From Anaerolineales bacterium (lineage in GTDB: Bacteria > Chloroflexota > Anaerolineae > 4572-78 > J111): DNA of 64,000 nt. The DNA lies in NCBI GenBank assembly GCA_020634855.1, contig JACKAU010000006.1, forward strand, positions 434,001 to 498,000, read 5' to 3'. Below, piece by piece: positions 41,031 through 48,323 of this stretch. Positions within the stretch are counted from its first letter, which is position 1. Each line of letters begins with the position of its first letter. The position numbers were made by a program, and so were the translations under genes. The notes below the pieces were generated by a model that searched no databases, was not told where the DNA came from, and was given only the letters and a program-made list of their open reading frames with translations.

Positions 41031-41160
41031 AAGGGCAGTATAACCGTGGTATAAGACCATCCTGTTCTTTAACAGCTTTCTAATCAATATTAAGATCAGT
41101 TCAAACTGATCTAGGGTAGAAGCAATACATTTATCAAACCGGCTAGAGGGAGGGGGTATT

Positions 41161-41817
41161 ATGAGCAGTTATGACAGTTTTGATCAATCTATGGGCCGGA
41201 CAACGGTCGAGGTGATCGGTTTTGGCCGCCGATTTGTCGCTTATTTTATTGACGGGATATTATTGTGGATAATCCTGATCGCCTTATCCTTTTGTGCAGG
41301 TCTGGCTATCAGCATCGCTTCCGATCCCAATGAAGCCATCGGGTTGGGGCTTAACTGCCTTGTAATTTTGATTTCGGTGGGGTATTTTGTCGGATTTTGG
41401 GCGACAACGGGCCAAACACCGGGAAAAATGGCCATGGGTATCAAAGTCATCGGCGTCGATGGTCAGCCGGTTTCTTGGGGCCAGGCATTTATCCGTTATC
41501 TGGGGTATATCATCAACAGCCTGGCTTTTTCAATTGGTTTTCTATGGATCGCCTTTGATGCGCAACGTCAAGGCTGGCATGATAAGATAGCGAAGACGTA
41601 TGTTGTCCGGCAAGAGACAACTTTCTCTAATACGGACGCGATCACCATTGTTCCCTCCGATAAAGATGGTTCGCCTATCCTGGCAGTAATCTTGGCCTTA
41701 ATTCCTGTTTTGATTATTACGGCTATCGTGGTCATTGCCATTTTATTACTCCTGGGGCCGGTTGTGGGTAATGTTTTCTCGAATATTGTTGAAAATCTGG
41801 AAACGCCCGTACCGTAG
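41161..41817 (+). CDS. RDD family membrane protein
   Basis: A 218-residue membrane protein. The RDD domain (~18-150) shows GFGRRFVAYFIDGILLWIIL (Arg and Asp of the name), a second helix near 62-82 with GFWATTGQTPGKMAMGIKVI, and the third with FIRYLGYIINSLAFSIGFLW and IAFDAQRQGWHDKIAKTYVV. A further helix at ~172-200 (ILAVILALIPVLIITAIVVI) ends the protein. RDD proteins are multi-pass membrane proteins of mostly unknown, sometimes transport-related, function. GGAGGG lies before the ATG. The next gene starts 21 bp after its stop, so the two form an operon. Confidence 0.9.
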   Translation: MSSYDSFDQSMGRTTVEVIGFGRRFVAYFIDGILLWIILIALSFCAGLAISIASDPNEAIGLGLNCLVILISVGYFVGFWATTGQTPGKMAMGIKVIGVDGQPVSWGQAFIRYLGYIINSLAFSIGFLWIAFDAQRQGWHDKIAKTYVVRQETTFSNTDAITIVPSDKDGSPILAVILALIPVLIITAIVVIAILLLLGPVVGNVFSNIVENLETPVP

Positions 41818-41838
41818 GGAGTTGGCTTTAAATTGGTT

Positions 41839-43251
41839 ATGAAAAATTATCGACGCCCGATCCAAATAGGGCTGATCATACTTATTTCCCTCGCATCGTT
41901 AGGCTTGATGATGGGTTATGTTCAGGCGGTTGGCCGCAAACCCGTTATGGTCAAAGATATCAATCCCTCCGGCGGCACGTCTCCTTTTTTCCTGACCAAC
42001 GTCAATGGGGTGCTCTATTTTTTTGCTGACGATGGCAGTCACGGCTGGGAATTATGGAAAAGTAACGGCACAGCCGCCGGCACCGTAATGGTTAAGGATA
42101 TCAATCCCTCTGGCGATTCAATTTTTGTGGGAAACGCGTTCCCACTGCCTATTAGCGATACCTTATACTTTACGGCCAATGATGGGGTGCATGGCCACGA
42201 GTTATGGCAAAGTGACGGCACAGCCGGCGGTACTAAGCTGGTTGCAGACATTAATCCGGGTGTTGAGAGTTCAAACGCCGGCCAGTTTGTTAATCTCAAT
42301 GATATGTTGTACTTCGGGGCGTTCAACGCGATGTACGGCGCCGAATTGTGGCAGAGCAACGGCACTTTGGCCGGAACCAAGATCGTTACCGATATAAATT
42401 CCGGTCCTACCTCATCTTTTTTTACCGATTCCAGCCTAACAAGTGTTGATGGGACATTATTTTTTGTATCATACACCGGTAAATTTCTTGAACTATGGAA
42501 AAGTGATGGCACAGCCGGTGGCACAATGTTAGTCAAAGAAGTCGTTCCAGGAAATTTACCATCCGGTGAGCATTTCTCGCATATCGATAATATCATCTAC
42601 TTTAGCGTTGAAAAGCCTATCTGCTGCCCCATTCCGCGTGAACTATGGAAAAGTGACGGCACAACGATCGGTACCGAGCTAGTTAAAGATATTCATCCGT
42701 ATGAATTCCATGTCATTGGCGATACCCTTTATCTCAGTGCCAGTGATAGCCCCCATGGCCGAGAGTTATGGAAAAGTGATGGCACGCTGCCGGGTACGGT
42801 CTTAATCAAAGATATTAATCCCCTGGGTTCATCTGCGCCGTTGTTTTTGACCCATATTAATGAGGTGTTTTTCTTTAGCGCCGACGATGGCAGCCATGGA
42901 CGTGAATTATGGAAAAGTGACGGCACAGCCGATGGTACGATGCTGGTTAAGGATATCAATCCCGGTTCCGCCGGTTCTTCGCCGGAAGAACTGCTCGAAG
43001 TCAACGGTCTACTTTACTTTACCGCAGATAACGGCACAAATGGGCGCGAATTGTGGCAAAGTGACGGAACGACAGCCGGTACGGTAATGGTGGACGATAT
43101 CAATCCGGGAGCGGGTGATTTTGCCCCGTATGCCTGGCTTACCAATGTTAATGGGGAATTATTTTTCTTTGCCGATGATGGCGTCAACGGATTAGAATTG
43201 TGGCGGCTGGGGGACGTGGCTTATCTGCCGTTTATCGGTAAAAACCATTAG
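41839..43251 (+). CDS. secreted ELWxxDGT-repeat protein
   Basis: A 470-residue secreted protein with a signal peptide (MKNYRRPIQIGLIILISLAS ... VQA). About nine repeats of ~48 residues follow; each has the pattern LYFxAxDGxHGxELWKSDGTxxGTxxVKDINPG (e.g. HGRELWKSDGTADGTMLVKD). This family forms beta-propeller-like repeats in extracellular proteins. The C-terminus ends in VAYLPFIGKNH, close to the IYLPLVINS of the secreted peptidase gene and typical of Chloroflexota surface proteins. The ATG at 41839 is preferred to a TTG two codons upstream. It follows the RDD gene closely. Its role in adhesion or surface structure is inference. Confidence 0.88.
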   Translation: MKNYRRPIQIGLIILISLASLGLMMGYVQAVGRKPVMVKDINPSGGTSPFFLTNVNGVLYFFADDGSHGWELWKSNGTAAGTVMVKDINPSGDSIFVGNAFPLPISDTLYFTANDGVHGHELWQSDGTAGGTKLVADINPGVESSNAGQFVNLNDMLYFGAFNAMYGAELWQSNGTLAGTKIVTDINSGPTSSFFTDSSLTSVDGTLFFVSYTGKFLELWKSDGTAGGTMLVKEVVPGNLPSGEHFSHIDNIIYFSVEKPICCPIPRELWKSDGTTIGTELVKDIHPYEFHVIGDTLYLSASDSPHGRELWKSDGTLPGTVLIKDINPLGSSAPLFLTHINEVFFFSADDGSHGRELWKSDGTADGTMLVKDINPGSAGSSPEELLEVNGLLYFTADNGTNGRELWQSDGTTAGTVMVDDINPGAGDFAPYAWLTNVNGELFFFADDGVNGLELWRLGDVAYLPFIGKNH

Positions 43252-43323
43252 CAGAAGTACCCATTCGCCGATCTTTTGTTGAGGGCTGCGGCCCTTCCCA
43301 CCTTATGAACCAAATTTCGGCGG

Positions 43324-44139
43324 TTAGCCGGTCGCGCCGGGAATTGTATGGAATAAATCCGGGCGATTGGTCGTAATTCCGTCAACGCCAAGCCAAATGA
43401 GTAAGCGAATCATTAGCCAGTTGTCGATGGTCCACACCCAGACCTGATAGCCTTGATTATGAAGCCGGCGCACTAATGTGGGGTCCAAAATCACGCTCAA
43501 CCACAAGACATCCACGGATTGATGTTTCGCTATCTTCGGCAGCGTAATGGGATACTTAGATATGAATCCTAGCGGCACATTGGGCATCAACTCGCTGAAT
43601 TTTCTCAAACTTTCATAATCAAATGAAATAATTGTTACTTGGTCTTGCGCCTGGGCGTTTTGAATCGTCTCGGCGATTTGTTGTTCGATGCCGGGGTATA
43701 AATGCGGCTCTTTAATTTCAATAAACCACGTCGATGCCGTTCCTTTGGTCATTTCCAAAACCGAGTCAAGTCGGGGAACGGTTTCCCCGGCATATTCCGG
43801 GCCAAAGTAGCTGCCCGCCTCAAATTGGCTGATTTCAGCCCAAGTGAGGTCGACCACGGCCCCATGTCCGTCCGTGGTTCGATCAACGGTTTGATCATGG
43901 ATCACTATTAAAACGTCATCGGCCGATCGTTGGATATCCACTTCAATAAAGTCCGCTTTATGCTGAATACCGGCTCGAATGGCGGCCTGGGTATTTTCGG
44001 GAGCCAATCCGGCCGCCCCGCGATGAGCAATAACGCTAGGCGCGACGTTTTTTGACCACGGTCGAAAGGCCAGGTGCAATCCGACATAGATTAGGGGTAA
44101 TATAAGTATTACTCTTAATTTTCTCAAGATTTGTTTCAT
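43324..44139 (-). CDS. glycerophosphodiester phosphodiesterase
   Basis: A 271-residue GDPD-family TIM-barrel enzyme that cleaves glycerophosphodiesters to glycerol 3-phosphate and an alcohol. Active-site motifs: IAHRGAAGLAPENTQAA (residues ~37-53, catalytic His and Glu), EVDIQRSADDVLIVIHDQTV (metal Glu/Asp and second His, ~70-89), DRTTDGHG, FIEIKEP (~141) and VWVWTIDN (~235). A single hydrophobic helix at ~8-25 anchors it to the membrane. AGGA lies 8 bp before the ATG at 44139; an ATG three codons upstream (44148) is an alternative. It is convergent with the ELWxxDGT gene. Likely role is phospholipid turnover at the membrane. Confidence 0.93.
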   Translation of the reverse strand: MKQILRKLRVILILPLIYVGLHLAFRPWSKNVAPSVIAHRGAAGLAPENTQAAIRAGIQHKADFIEVDIQRSADDVLIVIHDQTVDRTTDGHGAVVDLTWAEISQFEAGSYFGPEYAGETVPRLDSVLEMTKGTASTWFIEIKEPHLYPGIEQQIAETIQNAQAQDQVTIISFDYESLRKFSELMPNVPLGFISKYPITLPKIAKHQSVDVLWLSVILDPTLVRRLHNQGYQVWVWTIDNWLMIRLLIWLGVDGITTNRPDLFHTIPGATG

Positions 44140-44148
44140 ATATACCAT

Positions 44149-44651
44149 CCTATGAGGTCAAATTCAGTCGATCACGATTTCAGTACCGGATGAGATATGA
44201 TAGCACACCGATGACACGGATCATACCGGTTTTCACGGATAAAGCTTGATTTATTTTAACTCAAGTTGCTCCCTTTCCAGACCTTTATTAAATGCGATCG
44301 GCCCTTTCGATCTAAAGGCGTTCAATTTACCTGCTTTTATGTAGAACTGTGATTGACTGAAAATTAAGTTCAACATTGTACCGATCTTGCGCTAATATCA
44401 CAAAACAATGGTCTCAAAACGCGTTTCAGCCTTATTAGCGGCGGTTAGGTAAAAACTTTTACCGCAGAGGACACAAAGTAGGCACGGAGTTCTCAGAGGT
44501 TTTTCTTTGTGCTCTTTGCGCCTTCTCTGCGCTCTTTGTGGTTAAATCTCTTGGCAACGTCACGTCATACGCGAGAATTTTCTATTGAGTCGCTTTATTA
44601 ACGACCGTCTCAGGGATTTCTCCGCCTTCGGCTTCGAAATGACATGCCTCA
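44149..44651. other. gene-free spacer with ACCACAGAGG repeat
   Basis: Contains a CACGGATC...CACGGATAAA word pair (44213-44244) and the ACCACAGAGG element listed separately. No supportable frame. Promoters of the GDPD gene are presumably at its left edge, but no clear hexamers were found. Confidence 0.5.
44459..44544. repeat. ACCACAGAGG dispersed palindromic repeat, copy 2
   Basis: TTACCGCAGAGGACACAAAG TAGGCAC ... GTGCTCTTTGCGCCTTC and CGCTCTTTGTGGTTAA form the arms. It shares the core GAGGACACAAAGTAGGCAC with copy 3. Confidence 0.85.
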
Positions 44652-46166
44652 CTACTTTTTATGGCCTACTCCCATTATCTCCAGCACATCTCTTACATAT
44701 TCAAGTCCGGCTTTGATAATTTCCTCATCGCAGGCGGCATAACCAAACAAAAGCCCCGATCGGGGCGGTCGCGTCAAATAACAGGGCGATATCGGCATAA
44801 CGGTGATGCCTTTGGCGCTGAGTTGGCGCTGCACCCTGATATCATCGACCGAATCGGGCAGCCAGGCCGTAACACTGGTGCCCGCGTGCGTTGATTCCAA
44901 CGTCAGGCTGTTTCCCCACAATTTTTGCACGGTTTCGACGAAAAAATCTCGGCGCTCGGCGTAAAGCTGGCGCATGCGGCGCAGGTGGCGGGTGAAATGG
45001 CCTTGCTCCATAAAATCGGCCAGAATAACCTGGCTCGGCGTGGGAATATAGCTGTCGACAATGCTGCGCAGGCTCATAAACTTGTCGATTAAGTCGGGCG
45101 GGGCGACCACGTAGCCCAATCGCAGCGAGGGGAACATGACTTTACTAAATGTGCCTAAATAAATCACTCTTTGGGCGGTATCTAAGCCTTGCAGGGCCGG
45201 CAACGGGCGCTGAGTATAATGAAAGGCCGAACCGTAGTCATCTTCGATAATCCAGCCGTTAACCCGGCGCGCCCAGTCGATTAATTCCCAACGACGCTCC
45301 AATGTCATCGTGCGGCCGGTTGGATGCTGGCGGGAGGGCTTGATAAAGGCGACACGCGGCGGTTTATCGGTTTTCGGCGCGTGTTTTAAGTCCATGCCCT
45401 CGGCATCCAGGGGAACCGGCGCCAATTCGGCCCCTACGCTGCGAAACGTGCGGTGCGCGCTGGTAAATCCCGGCTCTTCCACCAAAATGGGGTCGCCGGG
45501 GTCGAGTAAAATCATCGCCGTCAGATAAATCGCCTGATGCGCGCCGGAAACGATGATGACCTGCTCCACCTCGCACCGAACGCCGCGGGCAGCCTGTAAA
45601 TAATCGACAATCGCTTCGCGCAGGGGTCGATAACCGCCGGCAGTGGCGGTTAAGTCCAATTGTTGGGTTGAACTGTCGCGATGATGCCGGGCCGACAGCC
45701 GGGCCCAAATGGCGTGGGGAAAATGATCGAGCGCGGGCAAACCATACTGAAAAGCGGGATTTTGCAGGTTGCCCATCTCCCAATTTTGGGCCGATGTGAC
45801 GATTAGCCGGCTGCGCTGCGACGATGAGCGGGATGTGGGGGCCGGCGGCGGCGATATGGGGTAATCATCGGCCTCAACCCGCAATAATTCATCCGGTAAG
45901 GGGTCGATCACAAAGGTTCCGGCGCCGGGCCGGGTTTGCAGATAACCTTCGGCGATTAATTGGTCCAAAGCATTGGTAACCGTGTTGCGCGAGACCTGAA
46001 GCAGCGTGGTTAAGTCTCGAATGGACGGCAAGCGCACCCCGCCGCCCAATTGGCCTATAATTATGGCTGTGCGCAAGCTTTCGTAAAGCTGCTGGTATAA
46101 AGGCGTCGCCGCCTGGTCATCGAGGTGGATAACGGATAGTAAAAAGATATCGGAAAGACGTTTCAC
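44652..46166 (-). CDS. MocR/PdxR-type transcriptional regulator (GntR helix-turn-helix plus aminotransferase domain)
   Basis: A 504-residue regulator. The N-terminal GntR winged helix (~15-85) has TPLYQQLYESLRTAIIIGQL, RLPSIRDLTTLLQVSRNTVT and EGYLQTRPGAGTFV. The C-terminal fold-type I aminotransferase domain (~130-500) has SGAHQAIYLTAMILLDPGDP, EEPGFTSAHRTF, IIEDDYGSAFHYTQRPLPAL (with the PLP Asp) and YLGTFSKVMFPSLRLGY, where the Lys (~327) would form the PLP Schiff base. Such proteins sense PLP or amino-compound metabolites and often regulate a neighbouring gene. No PLP synthesis gene is adjacent, so the target is unknown; the divergent gene at 46778 is one candidate. Confidence 0.93.
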   Translation of the reverse strand: MKRLSDIFLLSVIHLDDQAATPLYQQLYESLRTAIIIGQLGGGVRLPSIRDLTTLLQVSRNTVTNALDQLIAEGYLQTRPGAGTFVIDPLPDELLRVEADDYPISPPPAPTSRSSSQRSRLIVTSAQNWEMGNLQNPAFQYGLPALDHFPHAIWARLSARHHRDSSTQQLDLTATAGGYRPLREAIVDYLQAARGVRCEVEQVIIVSGAHQAIYLTAMILLDPGDPILVEEPGFTSAHRTFRSVGAELAPVPLDAEGMDLKHAPKTDKPPRVAFIKPSRQHPTGRTMTLERRWELIDWARRVNGWIIEDDYGSAFHYTQRPLPALQGLDTAQRVIYLGTFSKVMFPSLRLGYVVAPPDLIDKFMSLRSIVDSYIPTPSQVILADFMEQGHFTRHLRRMRQLYAERRDFFVETVQKLWGNSLTLESTHAGTSVTAWLPDSVDDIRVQRQLSAKGITVMPISPCYLTRPPRSGLLFGYAACDEEIIKAGLEYVRDVLEIMGVGHKK

Positions 46167-46240
46167 CGGATCATCGAAGAACTTAACTCGCTAACGGACC
46201 CGCTTTCTGGGTGATCGGGCTGAATTCCCCACAATTGATG

Positions 46241-46340
46241 TTAAACCGGTAGACCGCCGCTAGCTGACTGCGGACCGCCGCAAAACGGGCGCGCTCGTTG
46301 AAATTCGGCGGTCAACGGTCGGCGATCGGCCGTCGGGGGC
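46241..46340. repeat. GACCGCCGA palindromic repeat, copy 2 (inverted)
   Basis: Opposite orientation to 37261-37354. Shares AACCGGTAGACCGCCGCT and AAATTCGGCGGTCAACGGTC with the reverse complement of copy 1, while the loop region differs. Confidence 0.75.
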
Positions 46341-46547
46341 ATCGAGATGTGGGACAAACCCAGATTGTGTCCGTTAGCCAATAATGTAAAAAGTGTCCCT
46401 ATGGTTTAAGCCGCAATTGTCCCTTGAAGCGGGCTGCGGTCAGCGTTACACTACCATTTAAGATGTGGCGCTGTTATTGTAACGGAAAAGTGCAGGCAGA
46501 TAAAGAATATGGCGTTGTAATCGTTATTTTCGTGGATGTAATGTATC

Positions 46548-46752
46548 GGAGCGGCAAAGTTATACCGGACCAAAAGGCGCGAGGCTAAAGCCATCGCGTT
46601 GAAAGAACGAAGGACGCTGAAGCGCCCTCAAATGGCGAAATCCTAGCCCGAAGCGGCTCCGCTCTCTCAGCACGGGTCTTTAGGCCCGTGCTGCGGGGGA
46701 CGGCCAGTTTGTACTTCGATTGAATCTTTGAACTTCATAACTTTGACGCTCC
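46548..46752. repeat. GGAGCG palindromic dispersed repeat, copy 4, with inserted hairpin
   Basis: Begins GGAGCGGCAAAGTTATACC (46548) and ends AACTTTGACGCTCC (to 46752). The ~180 bp between the ends include a hairpin CAGCACGGG / CCCGTGCTG (46668-46693). As in the other copies, the end lies just upstream (11 bp) of the ribosome binding site of a gene, here AAAAGGAG before 46778. Confidence 0.7.
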
Positions 46753-46777
46753 CAATTATAAAAAGGAGACAAAATTG

Positions 46778-47155
46778 ATGCAGACGAAATCCAAATCATT
46801 GATGATCTTAATCGCCGGGCCGTATCGATCCGGCACGGGCGATGATCCGGCGAAAATGGCCGAAAATTTGGCCGCGATGGAGGCTGTGGCGCTGCCGTTG
46901 TTTCGCGCCGGGCATGTTCCGGTCGTAGGCGAGTGGTTTGCCCTGCCTTTGGTCAAATTGGCCGGTTCACAACAAGTGGGCGACGAACCGTTCAATGAAA
47001 TCTTCCATCCCATTGCCGAACGGATTTTAGACCATTGTGACGCCGTTTTACGGGTCGGCGGGCCATCGCAAGGGGCTGATTTGATGGTCTCGGTGGCGCA
47101 AGAGCTGGGCCTACAGATTTTTCATCATTTAGCCGAGATACCGGCGGTTGCTTAA
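46778..47155 (+). CDS. DUF4406/nucleoside 2-deoxyribosyltransferase-like small protein
   Basis: A 125-residue single-domain protein. ILIAGPYRSGTGDDPAKMAE (first 20), NLAAMEAVALPLFRAGHVPV and ILDHCDAVLRVGGPSQGAD match the nucleoside-deoxyribosyltransferase-like fold (IAGPYR motif, substrate-binding Asp/Glu residues and the SxGAD-like loop). Proteins of this size without other domains are mostly uncharacterised. AAAGGAG is followed by the ATG at 46778; the TTG one codon before is not needed. Divergent from the MocR-type regulator. Confidence 0.75.
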   Translation: MQTKSKSLMILIAGPYRSGTGDDPAKMAENLAAMEAVALPLFRAGHVPVVGEWFALPLVKLAGSQQVGDEPFNEIFHPIAERILDHCDAVLRVGGPSQGADLMVSVAQELGLQIFHHLAEIPAVA

Positions 47156-47195
47156 TCCTCAATCCTTGCGGTTATCAATATTATGGGTAACAAAA

Positions 47196-47223
47196 TTGGC
47201 TTTACTTCGAGGTGAGTTATAAT
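47196..47223 (+). promoter_or_regulatory. promoter upstream of the 121-residue hypothetical gene
   Basis: TTGGCT (47196-47201), 16-bp spacer and perfect TATAAT (47218-47223); start near 47230, 56 nt before the ATG at 47286. Confidence 0.5.
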
Positions 47224-47285
47224 GGGCAGGCAGTAAGGAGATAATGAGCTAAATAAGAGAAGTTAAGCCAAAAAAGGACAGATAA

Positions 47286-47651
47286 ATGAGTAAGCGGATA
47301 GAGGAAGAACTGCGTAAAGCGCTAATTCAAAATGGCGCGATGACCAAAGCGCTGTTTGAGTATGAATTGGCCGAATATGTCGATTACTGGTATGAAGGGT
47401 TGAAAGCGGACCGCAATGAGTTTGTGTTCGCCGTTACGGAAAATTCAGGCCAGACGGCGATGGTTTTGATCACCAAAGAGAAAATCATCTACGTCAATGA
47501 AATGGCCAGACGGAAACTCTCTAAAATATGGGGCGAATCCTACCTGTCCAATATGAAAATGTTGATACCCGGCATGGCGGAACAATTAGCCCATAATATT
47601 ATCGCCGTCAATGGCGTAACACTGGCCACAAGCTGGCAAAGCAGCCAATAG
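47286..47651 (+). CDS. hypothetical protein, 121 residues
   Basis: No family recognised. The protein is soluble, mixed alpha/beta: an acidic/basic helix MSKRIEEELRKALIQNGAMT, KALFEYELAEYVDYWYEGLK, then strands FVFAVTENSGQTAMVLITKE and KIIYVNEMARRKLSKIW. No Cys, no signal peptide. AAAAAGGACAG precedes the ATG and a good promoter lies upstream, which supports a real, separately transcribed gene. Next to panD and the DUF4406 gene without obvious operon links. Confidence 0.55.
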   Translation: MSKRIEEELRKALIQNGAMTKALFEYELAEYVDYWYEGLKADRNEFVFAVTENSGQTAMVLITKEKIIYVNEMARRKLSKIWGESYLSNMKMLIPGMAEQLAHNIIAVNGVTLATSWQSSQ

Positions 47652-47964
47652 CGTTTGTAGAGTTCATAGCGTTCATAGCGTTTTTAGAGTTCATAGAGTT
47701 TAAGGTCACTAACCGATAATATTTCACCACAGAGGACACAAAGTAGGCACCAAGTTCTCAAAGATTTCCCTTTGTGATCTTTGGGCCTTCTCCGCGCCCT
47801 TTATGGTCAAAATTCTTGCGGTTAACGCCAATTTGCGGCTGTAACAGCGTAATGAGTTTAGGCCGTACCAGCCTTACGGTTTACGTTTCACGTATTAACG
47901 TTGAGAGATCTAAAATCTTGGCCTGGCCTAGGGTGTTCGGTGAAGTTGTTTAGAAAGGCGAGTT
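47652..47964. repeat. repeat-filled spacer before panD
   Basis: Begins with the word repeat GTAGAGTTCATAGCGTTCAT (47658 on; TAGAGTTCATAG twice), then the ACCACAGAGG element (47725-47808) and the motif ACGGTTTACGTTTCACGT (47877-47894). No gene is seen. Confidence 0.6.
47725..47808. repeat. ACCACAGAGG dispersed palindromic repeat, copy 3
   Basis: CACCACAGAGGACACAAAGT AGGCACC on the left and CTTTGTGATCTTTGGGCC and GCCCTTTATGGT on the right. The right arm is more diverged than in copies 1 and 2. Confidence 0.8.
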
Positions 47965-48306
47965 ATGCGCTGGGTAATGCGATCTAAAATCCATAAAGCC
48001 ACGGTGACCCAAGCGGATTTAAATTATATTGGAAGTATCACCATTGATCAGACGTTGGTCGAAAAAGTGGGTTTATGGCCGGGAGAAAAAGTGCTGGTGG
48101 TCAGTAATTCTTCCGGCGCTCGATTAGAAACGTATGTTATCCTGGGTGAAAAGAATTCTGGGGTTATTTGTATGAACGGCGCGGCCGCGCACTTGATCAA
48201 AGCCGGTGAAGAAATTATTATTATGGGGTTTGAGCTAACCAACGATCATATCGAACCCCAGACCATATTAGTCGATGAAAACAACCGGTTTGTTCGATTT
48301 CTTTAA
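47965..48306 (+). CDS. panD: aspartate 1-decarboxylase
   Basis: A 113-residue pyruvoyl-dependent decarboxylase that makes beta-alanine for pantothenate and CoA. The proenzyme cleavage site Gly-Ser lies in LNYIGSITID (Gly23-Ser24), where Ser24 becomes the pyruvoyl group. KIHKATVTQADLNYIG and ICMNGAAAHLIKAGEEIIIM (first 20) are standard family stretches. Length is slightly short at the C-terminus but normal for several phyla. A start at the internal ATG (codon 5) would also be compatible. No panB, panC or panE is in the window. Confidence 0.95.
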   Translation: MRWVMRSKIHKATVTQADLNYIGSITIDQTLVEKVGLWPGEKVLVVSNSSGARLETYVILGEKNSGVICMNGAAAHLIKAGEEIIIMGFELTNDHIEPQTILVDENNRFVRFL

Positions 48307-48323
48307 CCGGCCGTAAATCAATG

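Larger units (their letters stand above)
46167..46777. other. gene-free spacer with two large palindromic elements
   Basis: 611 bp between divergent genes: the GACCGCCGA element (46241-46340), a short stretch of unique sequence with the MocR-type promoter region, and the GGAGCG element (46548-46752). No coding frame is supported. Confidence 0.55.
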
